NCBI GenBank assembly: GCA_947475895.1
Contig: CANJMF010000011.1
Span: forward strand, 26,390 to 90,389
Origin: Fidelibacterota bacterium
GTDB taxonomy: Bacteria; Pseudomonadota; Alphaproteobacteria; Rhodospirillales; Rhodospirillaceae
DNA length: 64,000 bases
Direction of reading: 5' to 3'
A program made the translations under genes and the position numbers. Numbering within the stretch: position 1 is the stretch's first letter; the number at the start of each line of letters is the position of its first letter. Positions 1 through 8,705 of the stretch are shown here, one piece after another. The notes under the pieces were generated by a model that saw only the letters and a program-made list of their open reading frames with translations, ran no database searches and was not told the DNA's origin.

Positions 1-998
1 CAGAAGTCTTGCGCGTCGTCGGTAAGCTTGGCGACATCGGCATAGAGATAGAACGCACCGTCCGCCGGTGCGAGTTTATCGAACCCCAGCGCAGGCAACT
101 GCGCGAGCAGCACTTCACGATTGCGGGCGTAGCGCGCGACGTTGGCTTCAAGTTCGTCGCGGCAATCAAAGACCGCGAGCGCCGCGTGCTGCGATACGGT
201 GGGCGGCGAGATGAACAGGTTTTGCGCGAGGCATTCCATGCTGCGGCGCAGATCCGGCGGGATTACAAGCCAACCCACGCGCCAGCCGGTCATGCTGAAA
301 TACTTGGAGAAACTATTCACCACGATGGCATTTTCGCTCAACCCGGCGGCGGTCGTGACTTTCTGGCCGTAGGTGATGCCGTGATAAATTTCGTCGGAGA
401 TCAGGCGCACGCCGTTCTTTTCGCAGAACTCCGCCAGCGCCACGAACTCGTCGTGCAGCATCACGGTGCCGGTGGGATTGGCGGGGCTTGCGATGATAAG
501 GCCATCGGGCAAACGCGACATTTTCTTCAAATGATCGATGGTGGGCTGATAGCGCGTCGATGCATCCACGGGGATCAACTCGGGATGCACACCGAAACTT
601 TTCAGGATGTGGCGATAGGCGGGATACCCGGGCGCGGCCAGGGCCACGCGATCACCGGCTTCGAACGCACTCAGAAAAGCCAATACGAAACCGCCCGATG
701 ATCCCGTGGTGACAAAGATGCTTTCGGCCGAAACGGTGACGCCATACATCTCTTGATAGTGGGCGGCGATGCGCTCGCGCAGCGGCGGAATGCCGTGGGC
801 CAGCGTGTAGCCCAAGGCATCCCCCTGCAGTGCTTTTTCGATGCGCGCCAACGCCGCGCGGGGAATACCGGTGGAGGGTTGGCCCACTTCAAGGTGAATG
901 ATGCTGCGTCCGGCGCGCTCCAAGGCCGCCGCGTCACCCATGACGTCCATCACCATGAAGGGCGGAACTTGTCCTCGGGTTGCGATCTTGAATGCCAT
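1..998 (-). CDS. PLP-dependent class I/II aminotransferase (3' end outside window)
   Basis: The frame starts with ATG at 998 and stays open to the left edge, giving about 332 residues without the C-terminus. It is a fold-type I aminotransferase. The cofactor lysine lies in FSKYFSMTGWRVGW (Lys about 232), with SPANPTGT near 171-178 and SDEIYHG near 201-207 that hold the PLP ring and its Asp. Such enzymes move an amino group between an amino acid and a 2-oxo acid in the cytoplasm; the substrate cannot be told from this. The start ATG overlaps the stop of the upstream gene as TAATG, so the two are probably translated together. I see no defect. Everything on the plus strand here is a shadow. Confidence 0.9.
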   Translation of the reverse strand, partial: MAFKIATRGQVPPFMVMDVMGDAAALERAGRSIIHLEVGQPSTGIPRAALARIEKALQGDALGYTLAHGIPPLRERIAAHYQEMYGVTVSAESIFVTTGSSGGFVLAFLSAFEAGDRVALAAPGYPAYRHILKSFGVHPELIPVDASTRYQPTIDHLKKMSRLPDGLIIASPANPTGTVMLHDEFVALAEFCEKNGVRLISDEIYHGITYGQKVTTAAGLSENAIVVNSFSKYFSMTGWRVGWLVIPPDLRRSMECLAQNLFISPPTVSQHAALAVFDCRDELEANVARYARNREVLLAQLPALGFDKLAPADGAFYLYADVAKLTDDAQDF

Positions 999-2002
999 TA
1001 TTCGCCCTCTGAAAGCACCACGGCCAGCCCAGCACCGCGCGCGTCGGCGGTCGCCGTACACAGGGACGTTCCTAGCTCATTCTGCGCCGCGCAATCCATG
1101 GTATTCGCATAGGCTCCCGCCGCGCGGGCCGCCATAACCCGACCCGACGCGCGATCGACGGAAATGGTGGCCGTAAGCGCGGCGGCGCGTACTTGATTGG
1201 TGTCGGCTTGAAGATACCCCTCGCCCGGCTGCATTTTCCCCGCACCGAACAATCGCCCCATCGTGAGAACGCACGCGACAACGGTGCCGTCGCTATCGCC
1301 CACCACGAAGCTTGTAGCCGCGGTTCCCTGTTGCGCGCCACCGAGGGCAAAGACCCGCGACGAGTCTTGATCGGCAAACGGGGCGTCACGCCACTGCGGG
1401 ACGTCGCCTGAGGTTTCGCTGACGCCGACGCGGGTCCGCGCAAGCGTCTCGGCTAACGCCGGTTGAAGGAGCGCATCGCCGGCTTGCAAAAGCTGGCGAC
1501 GCGCGTTCATGAAAGTGGTCAGGGCGGCGCTGTCATTCAAAGTCGCCGCGCTATTTTTCAAATCTTTCGCCAAGGCTTGCGACACCGGATGGCCAAAGCG
1601 CGCCAACCGCTCGGCCGGTGCAACGACCTGCGACCAGGACAACCGTCCGCTCGTGCTTTGCAGCACGCGCAAGCCCGGAAGGAGTGTGTTCATTCTCAGA
1701 ACCCGCGTCGTGCCGGTGGCCTCGTGAACCAAACACTCACCGCCGCCACCGATGCCCGCGACCGAAGGCAACGTCACCGCGAGGCCCAGCGCCAGCGCCG
1801 CAGCCGCATCGGCGGCACTGCCGTGCGACTTCAAAATGCGCTGCGCGATGCCGACGGCTTGCGGGGTGTCGCCCACTGCCAGGCGCGCAAACGGCGCGGG
1901 CTGAGGCGCGGACCCCACACGCACATGAACCGCCGGCAACTGCGCGCAACCGGCTAGAACAAAGATTGCTGTAACAACCACTAAGTTATTAGGGCGAAAC
2001 AC
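998..2002 (-). CDS. Short gamma-glutamyltransferase-like lipoprotein
   Basis: A GTG start gives 334 residues, with a signal sequence and lipobox LAGC (Cys19), so it is probably a membrane-anchored lipoprotein. The stretch GSAADAAAALALGLAV followed by GIGGGGECLVHE (about 61-94) matches the N-terminal fold of gamma-glutamyltranspeptidases. ATSFVVGDSDG near 229-239 matches the start of the small subunit, with Thr230 as the likely autocleavage nucleophile. Usual family members have about 500-580 residues, so much of the middle and end is absent. The RExAP-type substrate-binding stretch is not recognisable, and activity is therefore doubtful. It is coupled to the following aminotransferase. GGAGG lies about 12 bases before the GTG. 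Confidence 0.7.
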   Translation of the reverse strand: MFRPNNLVVVTAIFVLAGCAQLPAVHVRVGSAPQPAPFARLAVGDTPQAVGIAQRILKSHGSAADAAAALALGLAVTLPSVAGIGGGGECLVHEATGTTRVLRMNTLLPGLRVLQSTSGRLSWSQVVAPAERLARFGHPVSQALAKDLKNSAATLNDSAALTTFMNARRQLLQAGDALLQPALAETLARTRVGVSETSGDVPQWRDAPFADQDSSRVFALGGAQQGTAATSFVVGDSDGTVVACVLTMGRLFGAGKMQPGEGYLQADTNQVRAAALTATISVDRASGRVMAARAAGAYANTMDCAAQNELGTSLCTATADARGAGLAVVLSEGE

Positions 2003-2113
2003 TTTTTACGTATTCCTCCGGATGCCGTTGCACGTTAGTTTAGACAACCTGCGTCACCCGGCCTTTTGTGGCGGCCCAGTTGCGGGTTTTTCATTTAAAG
2101 AAGCCGTCTGAAA

Positions 2114-3556
2114 GTGTCATGCTTTCCGACTGCTTTTAACTTCAGCGTGGGACGAACCTTGCCCTTTTACGCACAGTTTAGAGTAGCGGCGACGCGCACC
2201 GTCTCCGGCGTCTGCATCATGGCGCTGATGTCCGGCCTTTGGCAGTCGGCCCAGGCGCAAGACCTGTCGCAGGGCATGTTGCTGTCGGATACCGAAATCG
2301 ACATGACGTTGGCGCAGATGGCACGCCCCGTGTTCGAGGCGGGCCACTTGGTTCCCGGCAATATCCGCATTCACATGATCGTTGACGATTCCATCAACGC
2401 GTTCGTGAACAGCAGCACGGACATGTTCGTAAACACAGGGCTGATTCTGAAATCGAAGAACGCTAACGAGATCATCGGCGTGATGGCCCACGAAACCGGT
2501 CACATCGTCGGCGGCCATACGGTAATGGTGTCGAGCGATATGGCGGCGGTGACGTCGATCACACTGCTGTCGACTCTCCTCGGTATCGCGCTGGGCGTAG
2601 CGAGCGGCAACCCTGAAGTCGGCCTAGCCATCATGATGGGCGGACAGCGCGCCGCGCTTGGCCGTTATTTGAGTTTCAGCCGCAGCCAAGAATCGCGCGC
2701 CGACCAGTTCGCGCTGCAAGCGCTGGATGACAGCCATCAATCAGCGCAGGGGCTCTTTAACTTCTTCGAGCGCATCCAGGGCGAAATGCTGCTGTACACC
2801 AGCCATCCCGATCCTTATCTGCAAACCCACCCCATTCCTGCCGACCGATTGGAGATGGTGGGTAATTGGCTGACGAAGGCCCACTACACGAAAGAGGTCG
2901 ACAGCCCCGAGATGCATCGTCAGTACGTCCGCATGATCGCGAAGCTGTACGCCTTCTTGAAACCGCAAATCGCGACACTGCAGAAGTATCCCGCAAGCGA
3001 TAAAAGCGTTGAAGCCCGCTATGCGCGTGCCATTGCCTATTACCGCCGGAGCCAATTCGATCAAGCACTGCCGCTGGTGGATGGGCTGTTGGTCGATTTG
3101 CCGAAAGATCCGTTCTTCTGGCAGATCAAAGGCGACATGCTGTTGAGCAAGGCGAAGATCGACGACGCCGTCGTGGCTTACCGAGAAGCCATTAAATACC
3201 TGCCCAACGCGCCTGAAATCCTGGTGGCCATGTCGCGCGCCATGAACGAATCTCACAATCCCGAGTACTTCCCCGAAACCGAGACCAACCTAAAACACGC
3301 GCTGCAGCTGGACCCCGAAAATCCTGATGCCTGGGACCTGCTGGCCGCCTCGTACGCTCAGAACAATAAACTGGGCCTGTCGGCCTATGCCGCCTCGGAG
3401 CGCGCCATTATCATGGGGCAATTCGGGGATGTGGTGCGCTACACCATGCAAGCGGAGAAGTTACTGGAGAAAGACACGCCTATCTGGTACCGCCTTCAAG
3501 ACATCAAGATCCTGGCGCAGAACAACCTCCACGATATGAAGAACCGCCGCCGCTAG
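2114..3556 (+). CDS. M48-family periplasmic metalloprotease with TPR repeats (BepA-like)
   Basis: 480 residues from a GTG start. Residues about 25-50 form a signal peptide ending SAQAQ. The zinc site HETGH is at about 126-130, and the third ligand Glu is in ESRADQFA at about 193. After the protease domain come TPR helices (about 300-470), the layout of BepA/YfgC, which assembles or degrades outer-membrane proteins such as LptD in E. coli. The start is uncertain; ATG codons near residues 36 and 39 are too late to leave a full signal peptide. A DsbA-like gene follows after 36 bases, which suits a shared role in envelope protein quality control. Confidence 0.88.
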   Translation: MSCFPTAFNFSVGRTLPFYAQFRVAATRTVSGVCIMALMSGLWQSAQAQDLSQGMLLSDTEIDMTLAQMARPVFEAGHLVPGNIRIHMIVDDSINAFVNSSTDMFVNTGLILKSKNANEIIGVMAHETGHIVGGHTVMVSSDMAAVTSITLLSTLLGIALGVASGNPEVGLAIMMGGQRAALGRYLSFSRSQESRADQFALQALDDSHQSAQGLFNFFERIQGEMLLYTSHPDPYLQTHPIPADRLEMVGNWLTKAHYTKEVDSPEMHRQYVRMIAKLYAFLKPQIATLQKYPASDKSVEARYARAIAYYRRSQFDQALPLVDGLLVDLPKDPFFWQIKGDMLLSKAKIDDAVVAYREAIKYLPNAPEILVAMSRAMNESHNPEYFPETETNLKHALQLDPENPDAWDLLAASYAQNNKLGLSAYAASERAIIMGQFGDVVRYTMQAEKLLEKDTPIWYRLQDIKILAQNNLHDMKNRRR

Positions 3557-3592
3557 GCCGCGCGGATCTCATCTGAAAAAAGGACGACCTCT

Positions 3593-4342
3593 ATGCGTAC
3601 GACACCTGTAAAAGGCATTTTGCACGCCGGCGTGGCGCTGTTGGCCCTGTTGTTCGCGGCGCCTTCAATGGCAGCCGACCCGTTGTCAAACGCGCAGAAG
3701 GATGAAGTGCGCAAGCTGGTGCGCGAGTACATCATGCAGAACCCGGAAATTATCCGCGATGCCGTGACGGCGCTGCAGGAAAAAGAAGAGCGCGCCACGG
3801 AAGCCAAACAGGCCGACGCGCTGAAGAAGAACAAAGATCAAATTTACAGCGCCGCCGACGGAACGATCCTCGGCAACCCCAAGGGCGATGTGACGCTGGT
3901 GGAGTTCTTCGACTACAACTGCGGCTATTGCAAACAGATGTTCCCGGCGATGCTGGACGCGATCAAGCAGGACGGAAAAGTCCGCCTCATCGTGAAGGAA
4001 TTTCCGATCCTGGGACCTATGTCGCTGACCGCCTCGCGCGCCGCGCTGGCGTCACGCAAGCAAGACAAGTATGCCGCCTTTCACACGGCGCTCATGAGCC
4101 ACAAGAGCGCGCTATCGGAAGGCGCGATTTTCCAGTTGGCCAAGGACGCAGGCCTCGACACCAAAAAGCTGGAAGCCGACATGAAGGCGCCCGAAGTGGA
4201 CGCCGTCATCAAGGCGAATCACGCGCTGGCAGAATCGATGAATATCGAAGGTACCCCGGCGCTGTTTGTCGGCGACACCTTCGTGAACGGCGCCGTCGAC
4301 AAGGCCAGACTTGCGGAATTAATCGCGTCGGCGCGAAAATAA
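3593..4342 (+). CDS. Periplasmic DsbA/ScsC-like thiol oxidoreductase
   Basis: 249 residues with a signal peptide ending near SMAAD. After a helical N-terminal stretch (about 30-85), a thioredoxin fold carries the redox pair C-G-Y-C (Cys110, Cys113) in FFDYNCGYCK and the cis-proline loop in GTPALFVG. Enzymes of this group form or isomerise disulfides in exported proteins; the N-terminal helices resemble Com1/ScsC-type members. It probably shares a transcript with the upstream M48 protease. AGGACGACCTCT precedes the ATG. Whether it is an oxidase or an isomerase cannot be told from sequence. Confidence 0.88.
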   Translation: MRTTPVKGILHAGVALLALLFAAPSMAADPLSNAQKDEVRKLVREYIMQNPEIIRDAVTALQEKEERATEAKQADALKKNKDQIYSAADGTILGNPKGDVTLVEFFDYNCGYCKQMFPAMLDAIKQDGKVRLIVKEFPILGPMSLTASRAALASRKQDKYAAFHTALMSHKSALSEGAIFQLAKDAGLDTKKLEADMKAPEVDAVIKANHALAESMNIEGTPALFVGDTFVNGAVDKARLAELIASARK

Positions 4343-4375
4343 GCCTTCAAAGATAAAGACCGCGTTTTAGATGTC

Positions 4376-4999
4376 ATGACGGACACAGAATTCACAGCGA
4401 AAGAACGCTCGCGGTTTCGCAAGCTTTTGGAAGTCGCAAACTCAACAACGTTCTCGGGCGAGCGCGAAGCTGCCTTGACGGCCGCGACACGCCTTGCGGC
4501 CGCGCACGGGTTGTCGCTGCGCGAGGCCGCCGGCATGAGCGACATCGACTCTCAGGCCAGCAATCCGGTGCGCTCGCGCCATCGCCCGCGCGCCAGTGCG
4601 GCGTACCCCGCCGACTTCGGTGCGGCCGGTGCCGATGCCATGGGCCGCTGGTGGACACGCCCCGACCGGGCCGCGCCCGCTGGCGACGCAGCCGGTCACC
4701 GCACCGAGCACGAACGCGTCGCCGCCGAGAAACGCCGGCGCGACGAAGCGTTGGCGGATGCATTGCGACGTGGTTTGGATGCGGACATTCGTGCGGAGGA
4801 AGCGCGCCGCGCGGCGCGGAAGTCGAGCTATGTGCGCCCGGCCAAGCGCGGCTCGTGGCGCTCACGGCCCGAGTTCATCCGCGTGCTGTTAAGCGAAACC
4901 GAAATGACGGCCAAGGAGATTGCCGCCGCGGCGGGAGTCTCCGTCTACGAAGTCTTCAAGGTAAAGCTATTGATGCGCAACGAAGCCAAAGCTTCTTAG
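4376..4999 (+). CDS. DUF2786-domain protein with C-terminal helix-turn-helix-like segment
   Basis: 207 residues. The first 45 (FRKLLEVANSTTFSGEREAA, then LAAAHGLSLREAA) match the DUF2786 domain, whose function is unknown but which is often found in phage- and DNA-related proteins. The middle (about 55-140) is rich in Arg, Ala and charge and looks disordered. The last 40 residues (SETEMTAKEIAAAAGVSVYE) resemble a helix-turn-helix. A DNA-binding role is inference only. It lies 33 bases after the DsbA-like gene and may be its cotranscript. Confidence 0.7.
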   Translation: MTDTEFTAKERSRFRKLLEVANSTTFSGEREAALTAATRLAAAHGLSLREAAGMSDIDSQASNPVRSRHRPRASAAYPADFGAAGADAMGRWWTRPDRAAPAGDAAGHRTEHERVAAEKRRRDEALADALRRGLDADIRAEEARRAARKSSYVRPAKRGSWRSRPEFIRVLLSETEMTAKEIAAAAGVSVYEVFKVKLLMRNEAKAS

Positions 5000-5002
5000 C
5001 GA

Positions 5003-6280
5003 TTACCGGATCAGATCGCGCGCCGCTTGCGTCATTTCGTCGGCGGTCTGAACGACTTTCGCCGAACTTGAATACGCACGCTGCGCGATGATCATTTTCG
5101 AGAACTGATCGGCAAGATCGACGTTGGAGGCTTCCAACGCGCCCACGACGAATTGCGTGGCGCCGGCATTTTTCTGTAGACCCTTAAGATCAAGATCGCC
5201 CGCATCGCGGGTTTGCTCAAAGATGTTGCCCGGCTTGGCGTCGAGATTGTTGTTGGCGTCGAAGGTCGCCACCGGCAGCTTGTAGAGATTGCGCACTTCG
5301 CCATTGGAATAGCTGCCGATCAGGACGCCCTGATCGTTGAAGTACGTATTGTTCAAGCGGCCTTCGAGATAGCCGTCCTGATCGATATTTTGAACCGTAA
5401 GGTCGCCGCTCTCACCCAGTTGCGTCATCTTGCTTAGGTCGAGCGTGACGTATTGCGCGCCGGAATAATCGTTGATGAGCGCGCTGATCTGACCGCCGGC
5501 CGGTTCGATAAGGTTGCCGAGACCGTCGAACGAGACGTTCGGCGGATCGAAATCCACGGTGACGGGATTGTTGGCGCTGTCGATGCTGGACATCTGCAGT
5601 GTGAATCCGGGCGTGCCGTCGGTGTTGCGCGTGAAGCCGACGCTGAGCGTGCGCGTGGCACCCTCTTGATCGACAAACGGCAGGCCGACCGTTTGCAGGC
5701 CCTTGCTGCTGTCCAACGAAAGATTGCCTTGGAGCTTAATGTTGGTGGTGGCTTTCGAAGGCACGACCGAGTTGTTGTTGAACATGATCGGCGTCAACGA
5801 GCTGAGCGTGTTGGTTTCGCTAATTTCTCCGTTTTCGTCCGCGGCCCAACCGTAGACGTAATTGCCGTTGGCGGTGGTCATCAACGTGCCGGAATCATTC
5901 ACGCCATTACCGTCGGTGTCGACACCGAGGTCGATGGATTTGCCGAACATGGCGCCATCGCGCGTGTACTGCCAGCGGCTGCTGCCGTCGGTGGCGGAAT
6001 TGGTGACCATAAAGCCGCGGCCGTTCAACGCCATATCGAAAGCACGACCGGTGGTCGTGATCTGACCCTGGTTATCGACTTGGCGGAAATCGAAGGTATT
6101 GACCGTGAAGAAATTTTTGGCGGGCGGCGTGATGTGATTGAGCAACGTCTCGAAGTGCGTGTCTTGGCGCTTGTAGGCAGTGGTGTTCACGTTCGCGATG
6201 TTCGTCGAGATGTTCGACAAAAATTGCGCCTGCGAGTTCATCGCTTGAACCGCGGTGTTGAAAATGCCCTGCAAACTCAT
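5003..6280 (-). CDS. flgE: Flagellar hook protein FlgE
   Basis: 425 residues from the ATG at 6280, chosen because MSLQGIFNTAVQAMNSQA is the normal flagellar axial start and GTGGAG precedes it by about 7 bases. The N-terminal rod motif (NISTNIANVNTTAYKRQ), a central hook domain, and the C-terminal SSAKVVQTADEMTQAARDL are those of FlgE, which polymerises into the flexible hook between rod and filament. No other flagellar gene lies in this window, so hook gene and basal-body genes are separated here. FlgF/FlgG are close relatives, but length and domain order favour FlgE. Confidence 0.85.
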   Translation of the reverse strand: MSLQGIFNTAVQAMNSQAQFLSNISTNIANVNTTAYKRQDTHFETLLNHITPPAKNFFTVNTFDFRQVDNQGQITTTGRAFDMALNGRGFMVTNSATDGSSRWQYTRDGAMFGKSIDLGVDTDGNGVNDSGTLMTTANGNYVYGWAADENGEISETNTLSSLTPIMFNNNSVVPSKATTNIKLQGNLSLDSSKGLQTVGLPFVDQEGATRTLSVGFTRNTDGTPGFTLQMSSIDSANNPVTVDFDPPNVSFDGLGNLIEPAGGQISALINDYSGAQYVTLDLSKMTQLGESGDLTVQNIDQDGYLEGRLNNTYFNDQGVLIGSYSNGEVRNLYKLPVATFDANNNLDAKPGNIFEQTRDAGDLDLKGLQKNAGATQFVVGALEASNVDLADQFSKMIIAQRAYSSSAKVVQTADEMTQAARDLIR

Positions 6281-6468
6281 CGCACGTCTCCACTTCAAGG
6301 CCCCTGGAAACGCGCACGGATCACCGTGCACGCACTATGGGCGTCAGTGAAGAGTTAGCAAGCCTCGTGCCACGCACGAACGAAGTGGATTCAAGGACTT
6401 AGGAATTGGAGCGGCGCGTAAGCCCGGAAAATTCGCGCACGCGGCCAGGTTATCCCGGCAAAATGTGC

Positions 6469-7260
6469 CTAGATCAAACCGGCCAAGGGGCTGGACGGAT
6501 CGGCGTACAGTTTGCGCGGCATGCGGCCGGCGAGATACGCAAGGCGTCCCGCTTCGACTGCCAACTTCATGGCGCGCGCCATGCGGATGGGATCTTTCGC
6601 GGCGGCGATGGCGGTGTTCATGAGCACGCCGTCGCAGCCAAGTTCCATGGCGATGGCGGCGTCGGACGCGGTGCCTACGCCCGCATCCACCAGCACCGGC
6701 ACTTTCGATTGTTCGACGATCAGACGAATGCCGACGGGATTTTGCACGCCAAGACCGGAGCCGATGGGCGCTGCCAAGGGCATGATCGCGCAGCAGCCCA
6801 AGTCCTCGAGGCGCTTGCACATGATCGGATCGTCGGAGCAATAGACCATGACGTCGAAGCCCTCTTTGATCAGGACTTCGGCGGCTTTCAATGTCTCGAT
6901 CATATTGGGGTAGAGCGTCTTTTGATCGCCCAGCACTTCGAGCTTCACGAGTTTCCAGCCGCCGGCTTCACGGGCCAAGCGCAGCGTACGCACGGACTCT
7001 TCGGCCGTGTAGCAAAAGGCGGTGTTGGGCAAATAGGTGTATTTTTTGGGGTCGACGTAATCCATCAGCACGGGCTGCGACGGATCGGAAATATTCACGC
7101 GCCGCACGGCGACCGTGACGATCTCGGCGCCGGATGCCTCGATGGCGCGCGCGGTTTCGGTGAAGTCTTTGTACTTGCCGGTGCCGACGAGTAGGCGCGA
7201 GCGGAAACGCTGTCCCGCTACTTCGAAAAAGTCTTCGGCTAGCTTCTGATCGCCGTCCAT
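6469..7260 (-). CDS. thiG: Thiazole synthase ThiG
   Basis: 263 residues. ThiG makes the thiazole phosphate of thiamine from deoxyxylulose phosphate, dehydroglycine and ThiS thiocarboxylate. [12 protein letters not shown] at the start, the Schiff-base lysine in [10 protein letters not shown], and the phosphate-binding [18 protein letters not shown] with GVLMNTAIA near the end are all present. Its ATG overlaps the stop of thiS (TAATG), so the two are coupled. Other thi genes are not in the window. The 188 bases between this gene and flgE show no gene. Confidence 0.95.
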   Translation of the reverse strand: MDGDQKLAEDFFEVAGQRFRSRLLVGTGKYKDFTETARAIEASGAEIVTVAVRRVNISDPSQPVLMDYVDPKKYTYLPNTAFCYTAEESVRTLRLAREAGGWKLVKLEVLGDQKTLYPNMIETLKAAEVLIKEGFDVMVYCSDDPIMCKRLEDLGCCAIMPLAAPIGSGLGVQNPVGIRLIVEQSKVPVLVDAGVGTASDAAIAMELGCDGVLMNTAIAAAKDPIRMARAMKLAVEAGRLAYLAGRMPRKLYADPSSPLAGLI

Positions 7261-7466
7261 TATCCGCCACCAATAAAGTGCACAATCTCGAGCCGATCGC
7301 CCTCGGCCACATGGGTGGCGCTAAAGGCGGACTTGGGCACGATCTCAAGGTTGCGCTCGACCGCCACTTTCCGGCCCTCGATGCCGAGTTCCTTTAACAG
7401 CCCCTCCACCGTCAAAGCGGCGGGAAGCGTGCGGCTTTCGCCGTTGATGATGACCGAAACCGACAT
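7260..7466 (-). CDS. thiS: Sulfur carrier protein ThiS
   Basis: 68 residues with a ubiquitin-like beta-grasp pattern ([20 protein letters not shown]) and the obligatory C-terminal Gly-Gly in HFIGGG. That terminus is adenylated and thiocarboxylated, then donates sulfur to ThiG, encoded immediately downstream. The gene probably heads a thiS-thiG operon whose promoter lies in the divergent gap shared with aroQ (7467-7687). No thiamine riboswitch is recognisable in that gap by eye. Confidence 0.93.
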   Translation of the reverse strand: MSVSVIINGESRTLPAALTVEGLLKELGIEGRKVAVERNLEIVPKSAFSATHVAEGDRLEIVHFIGGG

Positions 7467-7687
7467 CGTGGCAGAGTGAATAACCGCAGCGCGTTTAGCA
7501 AATCAAATTCGAATTCTGACTTGGCTGTAACATGGTGATTTGTAAAGCTTTTTTTCGCGAGCATTGACCCGGGTGGTTGCTCCCTCGCCGGGGCTGGTAT
7601 AGGACTGTCGGCTGGCCGTCGAACCCTGGGGCAACAACGGGGAAAATGGCCGTAAAAAGTGACGTCGTGGAAATGCGTGGGGTAGGC

Positions 7688-8149
7688 GTGAGCCGTAGTG
7701 TTCTGATCTTGAACGGTCCGAATCTCAACCTGCTGGGACAGCGGGAGCCGGAGATTTACGGCCGCACGACACTGGACGATATCCGCGCAGCTTCGACGGC
7801 GCGCGCGAGTGGACATGGTTTAACCGCAGACTTCCGCCAAACGAACGACGAAGGCGAATTGGTGTCGTGGGTGCAGAGCGTGCGCACGCAAGGTGCGGCG
7901 GGCGCGGCCGGCATCATCATCAACGCCGCCGCCTACACGCATACATCGGTCGCGATCCTGGACGCCCTGCTCGCGTGCGGCGTTCCGGTCATCGAAGTGC
8001 ATCTCTCGAACATTTTTAAACGCGAAGAATTTCGGCATCACTCGTTCATCAGTCGCGCGGCCACAGGCGTTATCTGCGGCTTCGGCGCACAAGGCTACGA
8101 ACTCGCCATCGATGCCATGGCGACCCTATTGAAGGCACAAAAGTCGTGA
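7688..8149 (+). CDS. aroQ: Type II 3-dehydroquinate dehydratase
   Basis: Third step of the shikimate pathway: 3-dehydroquinate to 3-dehydroshikimate. I chose the GTG at 7688 (153 residues) because GGGGTAGGC precedes it and the usual length is about 145-155; in-frame ATGs at 7646 and 7673 are alternatives. Motifs seen are [12 protein letters not shown], the catalytic Tyr in [28 protein letters not shown] and [17 protein letters not shown] with its catalytic His. The usual INPGAYTH reads INAAAYTH and the usual RQSNHEGEL reads RQTNDEGEL. The stop overlaps the GTG start of accB, as in many alphaproteobacteria. Confidence 0.93.
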   Translation: MSRSVLILNGPNLNLLGQREPEIYGRTTLDDIRAASTARASGHGLTADFRQTNDEGELVSWVQSVRTQGAAGAAGIIINAAAYTHTSVAILDALLACGVPVIEVHLSNIFKREEFRHHSFISRAATGVICGFGAQGYELAIDAMATLLKAQKS

Positions 8150-8703
8150 AGAAGACCAAAGCAAAACCGGCAGCCAAGGCTGCCGCGAAACCTGTGGCGA
8201 AACCGGGCGCAAAGCCTGCCGCTAAACCCGCCGCAGGTTCGATTGTGAAAGTTGATTCGTCGAGCCAGTTGGACAGCAAGCTGGTGCGCCAATTGGCCGC
8301 CGTGTTGAACGAAACCGGCCTGACCGAAATCGAATACGAAATGGGCGGATTGCGCGTGCGCGTCGCCCGCCATGCGCATCAGGTCGGCAGCTTCGTCCCA
8401 GGTCCGGCGCCCGTGATGGCGCAAGCGGCTGCCGTGGAAGCCCCCAAACCGCTCGACGCCGCATCGCATCCCGGCACCGTGAAGTCGCCCATGGTCGGCG
8501 TTGGTTACCTGTTGCCTGAACCCGGCGCCGCGCCGTTCATCAAGGTGGGCGATACCGTGACCGAAGGCCAAACGCTGTTCCTGATCGAGGCCATGAAGAC
8601 CTTCAACCCAGTGAAGGCGCCGCGCGGCGGTAAGGTCACGAAGATCCTGATCGAAAACGGTTCGCCCGTGGAATACGGCGAACCCTTGGTCATCATCGAA
8701 TAG
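8146..8703 (+). CDS. accB: Biotin carboxyl carrier protein of acetyl-CoA carboxylase
   Basis: 185 residues from a GTG that overlaps the aroQ stop. The C-terminal biotinyl domain has the modified lysine in [12 protein letters not shown], and [19 protein letters not shown] is the usual AccB start. Before it is an extra 30-residue tail of Lys-Ala-Pro repeats (about 2-28), which most AccB proteins lack. The protein carries CO2 on biotin between AccC and the carboxyltransferase in the first step of fatty acid synthesis. accC follows after two bases. Confidence 0.95.
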   Translation: MKKTKAKPAAKAAAKPVAKPGAKPAAKPAAGSIVKVDSSSQLDSKLVRQLAAVLNETGLTEIEYEMGGLRVRVARHAHQVGSFVPGPAPVMAQAAAVEAPKPLDAASHPGTVKSPMVGVGYLLPEPGAAPFIKVGDTVTEGQTLFLIEAMKTFNPVKAPRGGKVTKILIENGSPVEYGEPLVIIE

Positions 8704-8705
8704 AA

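Noticed and set aside
9..701. Long plus-strand frames opposite the aminotransferase
   Set aside because: The minus strand codes an intact aminotransferase with its PLP lysine motif; the plus frames have no family features and are shadows.
5453..6358. 301-residue plus-strand frame opposite flgE
   Set aside because: High-GC antisense frame of a clear FlgE gene, with repetitive Val/Arg/Asp text typical of shadows.
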